Positions 1 through 6,738 of a stretch of DNA of 12,558 nucleotides are shown here, one piece after another. The DNA is taken from positions 369 through 12,926 of the forward strand of contig DDEH01000035.1 of NCBI GenBank assembly GCA_002336085.1, written 5' to 3'. Source of the DNA: Flavobacteriales bacterium UBA1959 (GTDB taxonomy: Bacteria > Bacteroidota > Bacteroidia > Flavobacteriales_D > Sanyastnellaceae). A program made the translations under genes and the position numbers. Under the pieces are notes generated by a model. The model worked only from the letters and a program-made list of their open reading frames with translations, was not told the origin of the DNA and ran no database searches. Position 1 is the stretch's first letter. Each line of letters starts with the position of its first letter.

Positions 1-249
1 ACTCGATTTGGATCGGGATGGGCCTGGTTGATGCGGGATTCAAATGGAGAGCTGAAGGTGACAAGCACCCCCAATCAAGACAATCCGCTCATGACTGGAA
101 TTGTGGAATCAACGGGGACTCCATTATTGGGCATTGACGTGTGGGAACACGCCTATTACTTGAATTATCAAAACGACCGAAAGGCATACATTGCGGCGTT
201 TATGGGCCAGATAAACTGGGACGTCGTATCGTCAAACGATCGCGCCTAA
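1..249 (+). CDS. sodA: Superoxide dismutase (Fe/Mn family, Mn-type), C-terminal part
   Basis: This gene enters from the left edge, so only its last 82 codons are present, in frame from base 1. The enzyme dismutates superoxide to oxygen and hydrogen peroxide. The visible part begins with FGSGWAWL, a core motif of the Fe/Mn SOD C-terminal domain, and contains DVWEHAYY at 136-159, whose Asp (136-138) and His (148-150) are two of the four metal ligands. The segment PNQDNPLM carries a Gln (76-78) at the position of E. coli MnSOD Gln146; FeSODs normally place this Gln elsewhere, so the Mn type is favoured, though cambialistic enzymes in Bacteroidota cannot be excluded. The first two metal-ligand His residues lie outside the window. 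The stop is only 3 nt from the stop of the convergent lipoprotein gene, with no visible terminator between them. Confidence 0.95.
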   Translation, partial: TRFGSGWAWLMRDSNGELKVTSTPNQDNPLMTGIVESTGTPLLGIDVWEHAYYLNYQNDRKAYIAAFMGQINWDVVSSNDRA

Positions 250-252
250 TCC

Positions 253-777
253 TCAGTCTTTTCGGGACAGCGTACTAGATAAGGTGATTCCACCTTTCAT
301 TATTAATTGCCTGAAAGCAAGGTTGTTTTCAGGATTCAAAATGTACGTTTCCTTTTCCAGTGGATTTTCTGAGCGGGCCTCGAAGGACCCATTCAGCACT
401 TCTTGCCAGACGGCCATGGCGTCATCGCTGGATTCAAAAGAATAAACGTTGACCACATCTTTCCAACGCCGCGCTAGAACGATTTGGTAATTTCCGTTGT
501 CGCCAATTTGGTTCACGACGAGGTACCCGTGAAATCGACGAAGCAGCACATCTTTTCCCAATACCATGGAATCAGAGGGGGAGCTCACATCATAAAAAGA
601 AGCGGGCGTGATGACCAAGCTGAGGTTTTCGTCATCTGACCATGTTCCCTGCCACTTGGCGGGAAAACTCTTCAGATTTCGCCGTTGATGGGGCATGGGT
701 TCTTCGAAAGCGATGTTGGAACAACCTGACAAAACCAAAGCGCCGAAAACGAGTACAAGTAAAATTCGAACATTCAT
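253..777 (-). CDS. Lipoprotein of unknown function
   Basis: The predicted product is a 174-residue exported lipoprotein. It starts MNVRILLVLVFGALVLSGC, a short basic n-region, a hydrophobic core and a clean LSGC lipobox with the lipidated Cys at residue 19. I prefer the ATG at 777 because it lies one base after the uppP stop; an in-frame TTG at 786 would add three residues and overlap uppP. The mature N-terminus runs FEEPMPHQRRNL..FP.KWQGTW, and the rest looks beta-rich with no membrane segment or catalytic motif that I recognise. The N-terminal pattern resembles small unannotated Bacteroidota lipoproteins that I recall, but that is recollection, not a search result. There is no acidic run directly after the Cys, so the usual surface-export signal is not evident and a periplasmic-facing anchor is plausible. 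It is the last gene of the ftsX-DUF3098-uppP transcription unit. Function unknown. Confidence 0.85.
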   Translation of the reverse strand: MNVRILLVLVFGALVLSGCSNIAFEEPMPHQRRNLKSFPAKWQGTWSDDENLSLVITPASFYDVSSPSDSMVLGKDVLLRRFHGYLVVNQIGDNGNYQIVLARRWKDVVNVYSFESSDDAMAVWQEVLNGSFEARSENPLEKETYILNPENNLAFRQLIMKGGITLSSTLSRKD

Positions 778-778
778 A

Positions 779-1579
779 TCAAGCAAGTAAGATGGAAGCT
801 AAGATTCCGACAATCAAACAGTAAATGGCAAACGTGTGCATCTTGGTTCGTTTTACAAATTGAATCATCCATTGGCACGCTAACCAGCCACTCGCAAAGG
901 CAGCAATGGAACCCAAGGCGTAAGACTGCCAGCTCACTCCGCTTCCCTGACCGACTCCTTCCTGATACAAGTTCAAGAGCTCGAGTGTTGTGGCGCCAAA
1001 AATGACAGGAAGTGCCATGAGAAAGCTAAACCGCGCTGCCTCTTCCCGGGAAATTCCCAAGGCGATAGCGGCGCCAATGGTTGAGCCCGATCGACTGATT
1101 CCAGGGACAATAGCGAAGGCCTGTGCGCATCCAATGAGCAGTCCGGTTTTCAATGAAATTCCTTGTTTTTTGGGGCGGAAGCGTTCAGAAGCAAACAGAA
1201 TCAATGCAGTGCCACACAAAGACCAGCCCACTCGATTCGGGTGATTGATGAACAAATCTTCTAGCGTATGCCGCATAGTAAATGCCACCAAGACCGCAGG
1301 TACGACAGAGACGGCAAGCCAAAAGATATACCTCTGAGAAGTGCTGCGCTTGGCAGAATCTGCGACGAATGAGCCTGTGATTAGCTGGAGAATGTCTTTT
1401 CGAAATACGACCAATGTGCTACAGGCAGTGGCGCCGTGTACCAAGATGCTGAATGTCAAGTCCACCTCAGCCAGGCCAAAAAGAGATTTCCCTAATTCCA
1501 GATGCCCCGAACTGCTTACGGGCAAAAATTCAGTCAACCCTTGGATGAAACCAAGGATGATGGCTTCCCAATGGGTCAT
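779..1579 (-). CDS. uppP: Undecaprenyl-diphosphatase (UppP/BacA)
   Basis: Integral inner-membrane phosphatase of 266 residues, the usual family length. It converts undecaprenyl diphosphate to undecaprenyl phosphate, regenerating the lipid carrier for peptidoglycan and other wall polymers; raised activity gives bacitracin resistance. Both family signatures are present: the QxxxE motif at Q13-E17 followed by FLPVSSSGH (residues 18-26), and PGISRSGST at 149-157, which supplies the catalytic Arg (R153) and Ser residues. Several hydrophobic stretches, for example around 85-101, 119-130, 186-203 and 247-266, fit the multi-helix fold. The ATG shares one base with the upstream DUF3098 stop (TGATG on the coding strand), implying translational coupling. 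The lipoprotein gene follows after a 1-nt gap. Many Bacteroidota have truB next in this operon; it is not seen here. Confidence 0.97.
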   Translation of the reverse strand: MTHWEAIILGFIQGLTEFLPVSSSGHLELGKSLFGLAEVDLTFSILVHGATACSTLVVFRKDILQLITGSFVADSAKRSTSQRYIFWLAVSVVPAVLVAFTMRHTLEDLFINHPNRVGWSLCGTALILFASERFRPKKQGISLKTGLLIGCAQAFAIVPGISRSGSTIGAAIALGISREEAARFSFLMALPVIFGATTLELLNLYQEGVGQGSGVSWQSYALGSIAAFASGWLACQWMIQFVKRTKMHTFAIYCLIVGILASILLA

Positions 1580-1812
1580 CAGCGCTTCAAGATGGCGTAA
1601 AAGATCGTTCCGTAACCTCCTAAGACGACAATCGGTGCAAGTGTGATTCGACGAAAACTAAATATCTCCGGATTGAAGGCGGTGGGGTCTTCGGTTGCCC
1701 CTCCTGACATGAGGATGTATCCGATGATCAAGAGACCAATGCCTGCAATAAGCCACTGGTAGTTGGATTTTTGAAAAGCAAATCCGGATGGACGTTCAGT
1801 GGAATCTTTCAT
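1579..1812 (-). CDS. DUF3098 small membrane protein
   Basis: A 77-residue protein with a polar N-terminus (about 1-18), a first hydrophobic helix around 19-36, a short linker with a GGATEDPTAFNPEIFSFRR segment, and a second helix around 56-74. The size, the two-helix layout and the F-NPEIFSFRRITLAP-type linker match the DUF3098 family, which occurs in Bacteroidota between ftsX and uppP. Its function is not known. The location suggests an accessory role in envelope growth or division at the inner membrane, but this rests on gene order only. It lies 12 nt downstream of ftsX and overlaps the uppP start by one base, so the three genes are very probably co-transcribed. Confidence 0.9.
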   Translation of the reverse strand: MKDSTERPSGFAFQKSNYQWLIAGIGLLIIGYILMSGGATEDPTAFNPEIFSFRRITLAPIVVLGGYGTIFYAILKR

Positions 1813-1824
1813 GTAAGAGCAAAT

Positions 1825-2706
1825 TTAGTGCAACCTGTCCAATCGGCTTCGCAGGAACCGATTGACTGCAATGGCCGTTGAAAGCCCCCCGAACACCCCA
1901 CCTATGAACGTAAGAATAACAAACAAAGCACTGAGGTATATTGCATTGAATGGCTCTAACAAGGAGGTGTTCTGAAAGGTGACAAGCGAGAGAATGCCAT
2001 TGACAGCGATGAATGCGATTCCTCCAGAAAACACTCCATAAAAGATGCCTTGGCGAATGAAGGGGGCCCGTATGGCTCGGGGATGAGCGCCAACGAGCTG
2101 CATCGTTTTGATGACGAATCGACGGGCGAATATTGTGAGCCGAATGGTATTGTTCATCAACGCAAACGCCGCCGCCATGAAAAGTAGAGCAAGTCCCGCA
2201 AGAGGTGCGACCAAACGCTCAATAGCCCCTTCAATCTGTTCCAGCAACTCTGACTGCCAGACGACTTCTGCGATTCCTGGGATTTGCTCCATTCGGCTAA
2301 CTGCTTTCCCTAATTCTTTTGTGGTGCTCCAGCTGGGTTTCATGCGCAAATCCATAACGTCTGACAAAGGAACATACCCGAGGAAATCCACAAAAGACTC
2401 CCCCAGTTGTTGCTCCAAATCGGCGCTGGCATCTTTGGCTTCGGTAAATGAAACAGACTCTACTGCGGGGTCGGTTCGCAGCATCTCTTTGGCCTGCATG
2501 AGGATGTTCGGCTCTACTTCTCGTTGAAAGAAAACCTGCACGCGTGCCTCTTGCCGTAGCTTTTGTTCCCAGTGCATCCCCAAGAAACCCAAAACAATTA
2601 GCAGTCCAATCAGCAGCAGCGTGAGGCTCATCCCCACGGTCGTGGTTACTGCGGTGGTGAGTTGCGCTCCAGAAGGTCGCCGAGAAGGGTTTGATTTGGA
2701 AGTCAT
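1825..2706 (-). CDS. ftsX: Cell division protein FtsX (permease-like)
   Basis: FtsX pairs with the ATPase FtsE at the division site and transmits ATP-driven conformational change to periplasmic peptidoglycan hydrolases or their activators. The product has 293 residues from the ATG at 2706. It has a cytoplasmic N-terminus, one helix at about 21-45, a large extracytoplasmic domain (about 46-170), and three C-terminal helices. The loop after the second helix contains the typical RFVIKTMQLVGAHPRAIRAPF segment in shorter form (FVIKTMQLVGA). An in-frame ATG at 2760 would add 18 residues unlike the family and would lie further into the divergent promoter region, so 2706 is chosen. No ftsE is present in the window, which is common in Bacteroidota, where ftsE and ftsX are often unlinked. 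It is the first gene of the ftsX-DUF3098-uppP-lipoprotein unit and is divergent from the SUF operon. Confidence 0.95.
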   Translation of the reverse strand: MTSKSNPSRRPSGAQLTTAVTTTVGMSLTLLLIGLLIVLGFLGMHWEQKLRQEARVQVFFQREVEPNILMQAKEMLRTDPAVESVSFTEAKDASADLEQQLGESFVDFLGYVPLSDVMDLRMKPSWSTTKELGKAVSRMEQIPGIAEVVWQSELLEQIEGAIERLVAPLAGLALLFMAAAFALMNNTIRLTIFARRFVIKTMQLVGAHPRAIRAPFIRQGIFYGVFSGGIAFIAVNGILSLVTFQNTSLLEPFNAIYLSALFVILTFIGGVFGGLSTAIAVNRFLRSRLDRLH

Positions 2707-2790
2707 GGGCTCGTTCGAATTCCAAAGATGCGCGATAAAAACGAATGATGTGCCAATCATTGTTATCCAGCCGCTAGGCGTTTGTCTCTG

Positions 2791-2823
2791 TTGTCTATGC
2801 TGATAGTAGATAAAGTATATTTG
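2791..2823 (+). promoter_or_regulatory. Bacteroidota-type promoter of the SUF operon
   Basis: TATATTTG at 2816-2823 is a perfect match to the Bacteroidota -7 consensus TAnnTTTG. TTG at 2791-2793 sits 22 nt upstream, within the spacing range reported for the -33 element. Transcription would then start near 2830, about 17 nt before the ATG at 2847. The region also holds an imperfect tandem repeat, TTGTCTCTG/TTGTCTATG (2782-2799), whose second copy overlaps the -33 element and might be a regulator site. I see no recognisable IscR or SufR operator. Confidence 0.65.
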
Positions 2824-2846
2824 TAGTGACCAATAAAAAGTACACG

Positions 2847-3173
2847 ATGATTACAGTAAATGAAAGCGCGCGTGATGAGGTGCTCAAATTGCTGAGTGCG
2901 GATGAGTATCCCAAGGGAAGTTTTGTGCGGGTTGGGGTGAAAGGAGGAGGTTGCTCGGGTCTGTTGTATGAAATGACCTTTGACCATGACTTGAAGCAAG
3001 AAGATGAAGTTTTCGAGAATAACGGGGTTAAAGTTGTGGTGGATAGAAAGAGCTACTTGTACCTCGTAGGCACCGAATTACAATTCAGTGGAGGGCTGAA
3101 TGGCAAGGGTTTTCAGTTCTACAATCCAAATGCCAATCGAACATGTGGCTGCGGAGAGAGTTTTTCATTGTAG
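2847..3173 (+). CDS. sufA: A-type iron-sulfur carrier (HesB/IscA/SufA family)
   Basis: A 108-residue protein of the HesB-like domain family that accepts Fe-S clusters from the scaffold and passes them to apoproteins. It begins MITVNESARDEV, the typical family start, and has the three conserved Cys residues: C36 in GGGCSGL and C100/C102 in the C-terminal CGCGESF. A GTG at 2826 in the same frame would add seven residues, but it lies upstream of the transcription start predicted from the -7 element at 2816-2823, so the ATG at 2847 is preferred. The leader between them is A-rich and lacks a Shine-Dalgarno sequence, normal for the phylum. It is the first gene of the SUF operon, 39 nt ahead of sufB. 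A-type carriers cannot be split into IscA, SufA or ErpA from sequence alone; the symbol follows the context. Confidence 0.92.
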   Translation: MITVNESARDEVLKLLSADEYPKGSFVRVGVKGGGCSGLLYEMTFDHDLKQEDEVFENNGVKVVVDRKSYLYLVGTELQFSGGLNGKGFQFYNPNANRTCGCGESFSL

Positions 3174-3205
3174 GCATTCAAGCGCAAGGGCATTCAAATT
3201 TGAAT
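3173..3205. repeat. Palindrome and direct repeat before sufB
   Basis: The short gap between the carrier gene and sufB holds a perfect 14-bp palindrome, ATTCAAATTTGAAT (3192-3205), ending 7 nt before the sufB ATG. A 9-bp direct repeat GGCATTCAA occurs at 3173-3181 and 3189-3197, with its second copy running into the palindrome. As RNA the palindrome could only form a hairpin with a very tight loop, so a dimeric DNA-binding protein is the likelier reader if it is functional. It could also be chance in AT-rich spacer DNA. Confidence 0.6.
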
Positions 3206-3212
3206 CAAACCG

Positions 3213-4661
3213 ATGGCATACGACGGGAAGGATAAGGTATTGGAGGAAGTCACTGGGAAATCGTACGAGTTCGGTTTCACTACGGATATTGAATCTGATA
3301 AGGCGCCTCCAGGCCTCAATGAAGGCATCATTCGGCTCATTTCTTCGAAAAAAGAAGAGCCTCAGTGGATGTTGGATTGGCGGTTAGAGGCCTTTGCTGT
3401 TTGGCAAAAAATGGAAGAACCGGACTGGCCGCATTTGCAGTACAAAAAGCCGGATTATCAGGCCATATGTTATTACGCGGCTCCAAAGCAAAAAAAGCAA
3501 CTCGGTTCCATGGATGATGTAGATCCTGAGATGAGGAAAACCATGGAAAAACTAGGCATCTCACTGGAAGAGCAAAAGCGCCTTTCCGGAGTTGCGGTTG
3601 ATTTTGTGATGGATTCGGTTTCGGTTGCAACATCTTTCAAGAAGAAGCTTGGGGAACTCGGCATCATTTTCTGCTCCATGAGCGAAGCGGTGAAGGAGCA
3701 TCCAAAATTGATTCGCAAGTACTTGGGTAGCGTGGTTCCAACCAAAGACAATTTTTTTTCAGCCCTTAATGCGGCGGTCTTCACAGACGGTTCGTTCTGT
3801 TATATTCCTAAAGGGGTGAGATGCCCCATGGAATTGAGCACATACTTCCGCATCAATGAGTCGGGTACTGGCCAATTTGAGCGCACATTGGTTGTGGCAG
3901 ATGAATCGAGCTACGTGAGCTACTTGGAAGGCTGCACGGCTCCTCAACGCGATGAAAACCAACTCCACGCGGCGGTAGTGGAGCTCGTGGCTCTTGACGA
4001 AGCAGAGATCAAGTATTCCACTGTTCAAAACTGGTACCCTGGTGACGCTGAAGGCAAGGGTGGTGTATTCAACTTTGTCACGAAGCGAGGCATCTGCCAC
4101 CGCCGTTCTAAAATCAGTTGGACACAAGTGGAAACGGGGTCTGCGGTGACTTGGAAATACCCAAGTTGCATTCTCAAAGGCGATCACAGTGTTGGAGAAT
4201 TTTACAGTGTTGCGGTCACCAACAATGCCCAGCAAGCGGACACAGGAACCAAAATGATTCACTTGGGCAAGAACACGCACTCCACGATTATATCGAAAGG
4301 AATAAGTGCTGGAAAAAGCCACAACAGTTACCGCGGGTTGGTGCAGATAATGCCGTCAGCAGACAACGCTCGAAATTTTTCGCAGTGCGATTCCTTGTTG
4401 ATGACAGACACTAGCGGTGCTCATACGTTCCCGTACATCGAAGTCAAAAACCCGACCGCGAAAGTGGAGCACGAGGCGACGACATCGAAGATTGGAGAAG
4501 ATCAGATTTTTTATTGCCTTCAGCGCGGCATTGACGAGGAACAAGCGATTAGCTTAATTGTCAATGGATACGCGAAAGAAGTATTGAACCAATTGCCCAT
4601 GGAATTTGCCGTGGAAGCACAAAAACTCTTGTCCATTTCATTGGAAGGAAGCGTAGGATAA
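3213..4661 (+). CDS. sufB: Fe-S cluster scaffold protein SufB
   Basis: SufB is the scaffold subunit of the SufB-SufC2-SufD complex on which Fe-S clusters are built in the cytoplasm. At 482 residues it is near the usual length (E. coli has 495). The C-terminal part is very well conserved: C392 in SQCDSLL is the counterpart of E. coli Cys405, and E419-H420-E421 in VEHEATTS match E. coli E432-H433-E434, the residues required for sulfur receipt and cluster assembly. The family tail (YCLQRGIDEEQAISLIVNG, then EFAVEAQKLL) is intact. A Cys that E. coli has just before the GAHTFPY segment is Ser here, which is not one of the essential positions. The middle of the protein forms the beta-helix core. 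The stop shares one base with the sufC start (TAATG), suggesting translational coupling. Confidence 0.98.
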   Translation: MAYDGKDKVLEEVTGKSYEFGFTTDIESDKAPPGLNEGIIRLISSKKEEPQWMLDWRLEAFAVWQKMEEPDWPHLQYKKPDYQAICYYAAPKQKKQLGSMDDVDPEMRKTMEKLGISLEEQKRLSGVAVDFVMDSVSVATSFKKKLGELGIIFCSMSEAVKEHPKLIRKYLGSVVPTKDNFFSALNAAVFTDGSFCYIPKGVRCPMELSTYFRINESGTGQFERTLVVADESSYVSYLEGCTAPQRDENQLHAAVVELVALDEAEIKYSTVQNWYPGDAEGKGGVFNFVTKRGICHRRSKISWTQVETGSAVTWKYPSCILKGDHSVGEFYSVAVTNNAQQADTGTKMIHLGKNTHSTIISKGISAGKSHNSYRGLVQIMPSADNARNFSQCDSLLMTDTSGAHTFPYIEVKNPTAKVEHEATTSKIGEDQIFYCLQRGIDEEQAISLIVNGYAKEVLNQLPMEFAVEAQKLLSISLEGSVG

Positions 4662-5413
4662 TGGTAAATATCAAAGAACTCCAAGCCTCAATCGGTGATA
4701 CACCGATTTTAAAAGGCCTCAATCTCGAAATTAAACCGGGCGAAGTCCATGCCATCATGGGTCCAAACGGTGCGGGAAAGTCCACATTGGCCTCTGTTTT
4801 AGCAGGACGAGAGCATTACGCTGTCAAGGGGGGATCCGTTGATTTTGACGGCCAAGACCTCCTTGATATGGATGCCACAGAACGCGCTCGATCGGGCCTT
4901 TTCTTGGCTTTTCAGTATCCTGTGGAAATCCCTGGCGTGTCCAATATCAACTTTATGCGAGCTGCCATCAACGGCAAGCGTGAGCATCAAGGCCTAGAGC
5001 CGATCAAAGGGAAGGACTTCCTTAGCCTTGTGAAGGAAAAATCTTCTCTAGTGGAATTGGATGGTCGATTGCGCAATCGTTCAGTAAATGAAGGGTTTTC
5101 GGGAGGAGAGAAAAAGCGCAATGAGATTTTTCAAATGGCCATGTTGGAACCTCGTTTTGCAGTCTTGGACGAAACAGATTCGGGTTTGGATATCGATGCG
5201 TTGCGCATTGTCGCGAGCGGTGTAAATGCTATGCGTTCTCCCGAAAGAAGCTTTCTCGTCATCACGCACTACCAGCGTTTACTCGATTACATTGTACCTG
5301 ATTTCGTTCACGTCCTTGTTGACGGAAAGATTGTAATGTCAGGCGACAAAGATTTGGCCCTGAAGCTCGAGGATAAGGGGTACGATTGGATCAAAGAAGA
5401 AACAATCGCATGA
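4661..5413 (+). CDS. sufC: SUF ABC-type ATPase SufC
   Basis: Soluble ABC ATPase of 250 residues that powers the SufBCD scaffold; it is not part of a transporter. ATP-site motifs appear in order: Walker A GPNGAGKST at 34-42 (K40), Q-loop Q85 in FLAFQYPVEIPG, the signature FSGGEKKRNE at 146-155, Walker B FAVLDE at 166-171 with catalytic E171, D-loop SGLD, and switch His H203 in ITHYQRLLDY. The FSGGEKKRNEIFQM and DETDSGLDIDAL forms are typical of SufC rather than of transporter ATPases. It overlaps sufB by one base and sufD by four (ATGA). SufC is needed in two copies per complex, so if the overlaps enforce equal translation some other control of stoichiometry would be required. Confidence 0.98.
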   Translation: MVNIKELQASIGDTPILKGLNLEIKPGEVHAIMGPNGAGKSTLASVLAGREHYAVKGGSVDFDGQDLLDMDATERARSGLFLAFQYPVEIPGVSNINFMRAAINGKREHQGLEPIKGKDFLSLVKEKSSLVELDGRLRNRSVNEGFSGGEKKRNEIFQMAMLEPRFAVLDETDSGLDIDALRIVASGVNAMRSPERSFLVITHYQRLLDYIVPDFVHVLVDGKIVMSGDKDLALKLEDKGYDWIKEETIA

Positions 5414-6738
5414 CCGGAATGGCAAAGCCCATTGTTATGGACTTGGAGCGCAAGCCCAATATTCATCTTGCTACTCAAGCCAAAGGTGAAGCACTGCGCG
5501 CAGCCCTCGTTGCATTGCGATCAGGAACAGGACTGGCAGCGGAGTATTTGGATGCTTTGCCGGTTCCGCATCGCCGAGTAGAACGCTGGAAACACACTCC
5601 AGTTGCTGGATTTTGGTCCACTTACGAAGCGCCTCAAGTACAAACCGTTTTAGCGGCAGGTTGCGAGGCGTGTCCCGTGCCCGGCTTGCATGCGTACAGA
5701 ATGGTATTCGTCAATGGGACATTTGACCCAGCGGCCAGTGATTTGCCGGTGCACAATGGAGTCCAATGCGCCCCTATTTCGATGAGTGATTCGCCGCCCC
5801 GCGAAGCAGGTGACCTGGAAGCAACGGAGTGGTTTGCGGCGTTGAACCAGGCGTTCGCTATTGAAGGCATGCGACTACACATTAAAAAAGGGGTGGTTTT
5901 GGATCGACCATTATTGGTTCATCATCACACCCATGGCCCGAATAGTGCGAACTTTTTGCGCCACGAAATCACAGTGGAAGCAAATGCGCAAGTGCAATTG
6001 ATTCACTGGAGCACAGCTGACTCACAAGCGTCAGGCATGGTGAATATTATGACGCATATAGAGGCAGCTACAGGCAGCCATGTGGCATTGGATAAAGTGC
6101 AAGACGAAGCAGGGAAATTGCATCACTTGGCCTTTGAGCAAATCAATCAAGCCCAGTCTACCCAAGTGCGTGTGCACACGGGAACCATTCAGGGACAGTG
6201 GGTCCGAAACGATTTGAATTTTCGATTGGACGGAGAAGGATGCGATTCGGTATTGAATGGATTTTTTCTTCCTAGCGGAAACGAATTTGTAGACAACCAC
6301 ACTACAGTAGATCATTGCGCAGCAAACTGCACGAGTTCGGAACAGTACCAAGGAATTTTGTACGGCTCCAGTTCAGGTGTATTCAACGGCAAGGTTTTCG
6401 TTCGTCCGAATGCTCAACAGACCAATGCATATCAGCAAAATGGGAATATTTTGGTGACGGATAAGTCGAAAATAAATGCAAAGCCCGAGCTTGAGATTTA
6501 CGCTGATGATGTAAAGTGTAGCCATGGCTGCACCATCGGCCAGTTTGACGAAGAGGCGTTGTTTTATGCACGCTCCCGAGGAATTAGCGAAGCGGAAGCC
6601 AAGGCCATGCTGGTGAATGCTTTCATCGGCGATGTTCTTGATGGATTTGCTGTGCCGGAAGTGCGCATGGAATTGGAGCATCGCTTAGCCACGAAGCATG
6701 GATGGGATACTTGGAACGATACATTGGAAGCCGGATGA
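5410..6738 (+). CDS. sufD: Fe-S cluster assembly protein SufD
   Basis: SufD is the SufB-related partner in the SufBC2D scaffold and helps iron acquisition and complex stability. The product is 442 residues from the ATG at 5410, which overlaps the sufC stop in an ATGA arrangement; an in-frame TTG at 5386 lies inside sufC and is less likely, and ATG at 5419 is also possible. The conserved C-terminal region reads DDVKCSHGCTIGQFDEEALFY, with H372 the counterpart of E. coli SufD His360, needed for cluster formation. RSRGISEAEAKAMLVNAF follows as in the family. The N-terminal third is more divergent, as usual for SufD. Its stop overlaps the sufS start (ATGA). Confidence 0.96.
   Translation: MTGMAKPIVMDLERKPNIHLATQAKGEALRAALVALRSGTGLAAEYLDALPVPHRRVERWKHTPVAGFWSTYEAPQVQTVLAAGCEACPVPGLHAYRMVFVNGTFDPAASDLPVHNGVQCAPISMSDSPPREAGDLEATEWFAALNQAFAIEGMRLHIKKGVVLDRPLLVHHHTHGPNSANFLRHEITVEANAQVQLIHWSTADSQASGMVNIMTHIEAATGSHVALDKVQDEAGKLHHLAFEQINQAQSTQVRVHTGTIQGQWVRNDLNFRLDGEGCDSVLNGFFLPSGNEFVDNHTTVDHCAANCTSSEQYQGILYGSSSGVFNGKVFVRPNAQQTNAYQQNGNILVTDKSKINAKPELEIYADDVKCSHGCTIGQFDEEALFYARSRGISEAEAKAMLVNAFIGDVLDGFAVPEVRMELEHRLATKHGWDTWNDTLEAG

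Noticed and set aside
2297..2725. 142-codon open frame on the minus strand within ftsX in another frame
   Set aside because: The ftsX frame has clear family motifs and membrane helices; this frame is Arg/His-rich without any recognisable pattern.
2826..2846. GTG start for the A-type carrier, seven codons upstream of the ATG
   Set aside because: It lies only 3 nt after the -7 element, so it would precede the predicted transcription start; the family N-terminus matches the ATG at 2847.
3759..4322. 187-codon open frame on the minus strand inside sufB
   Set aside because: It lies wholly antisense to a strongly conserved gene, and its translation shows no domain-like pattern; it is a by-product of sufB codon use.
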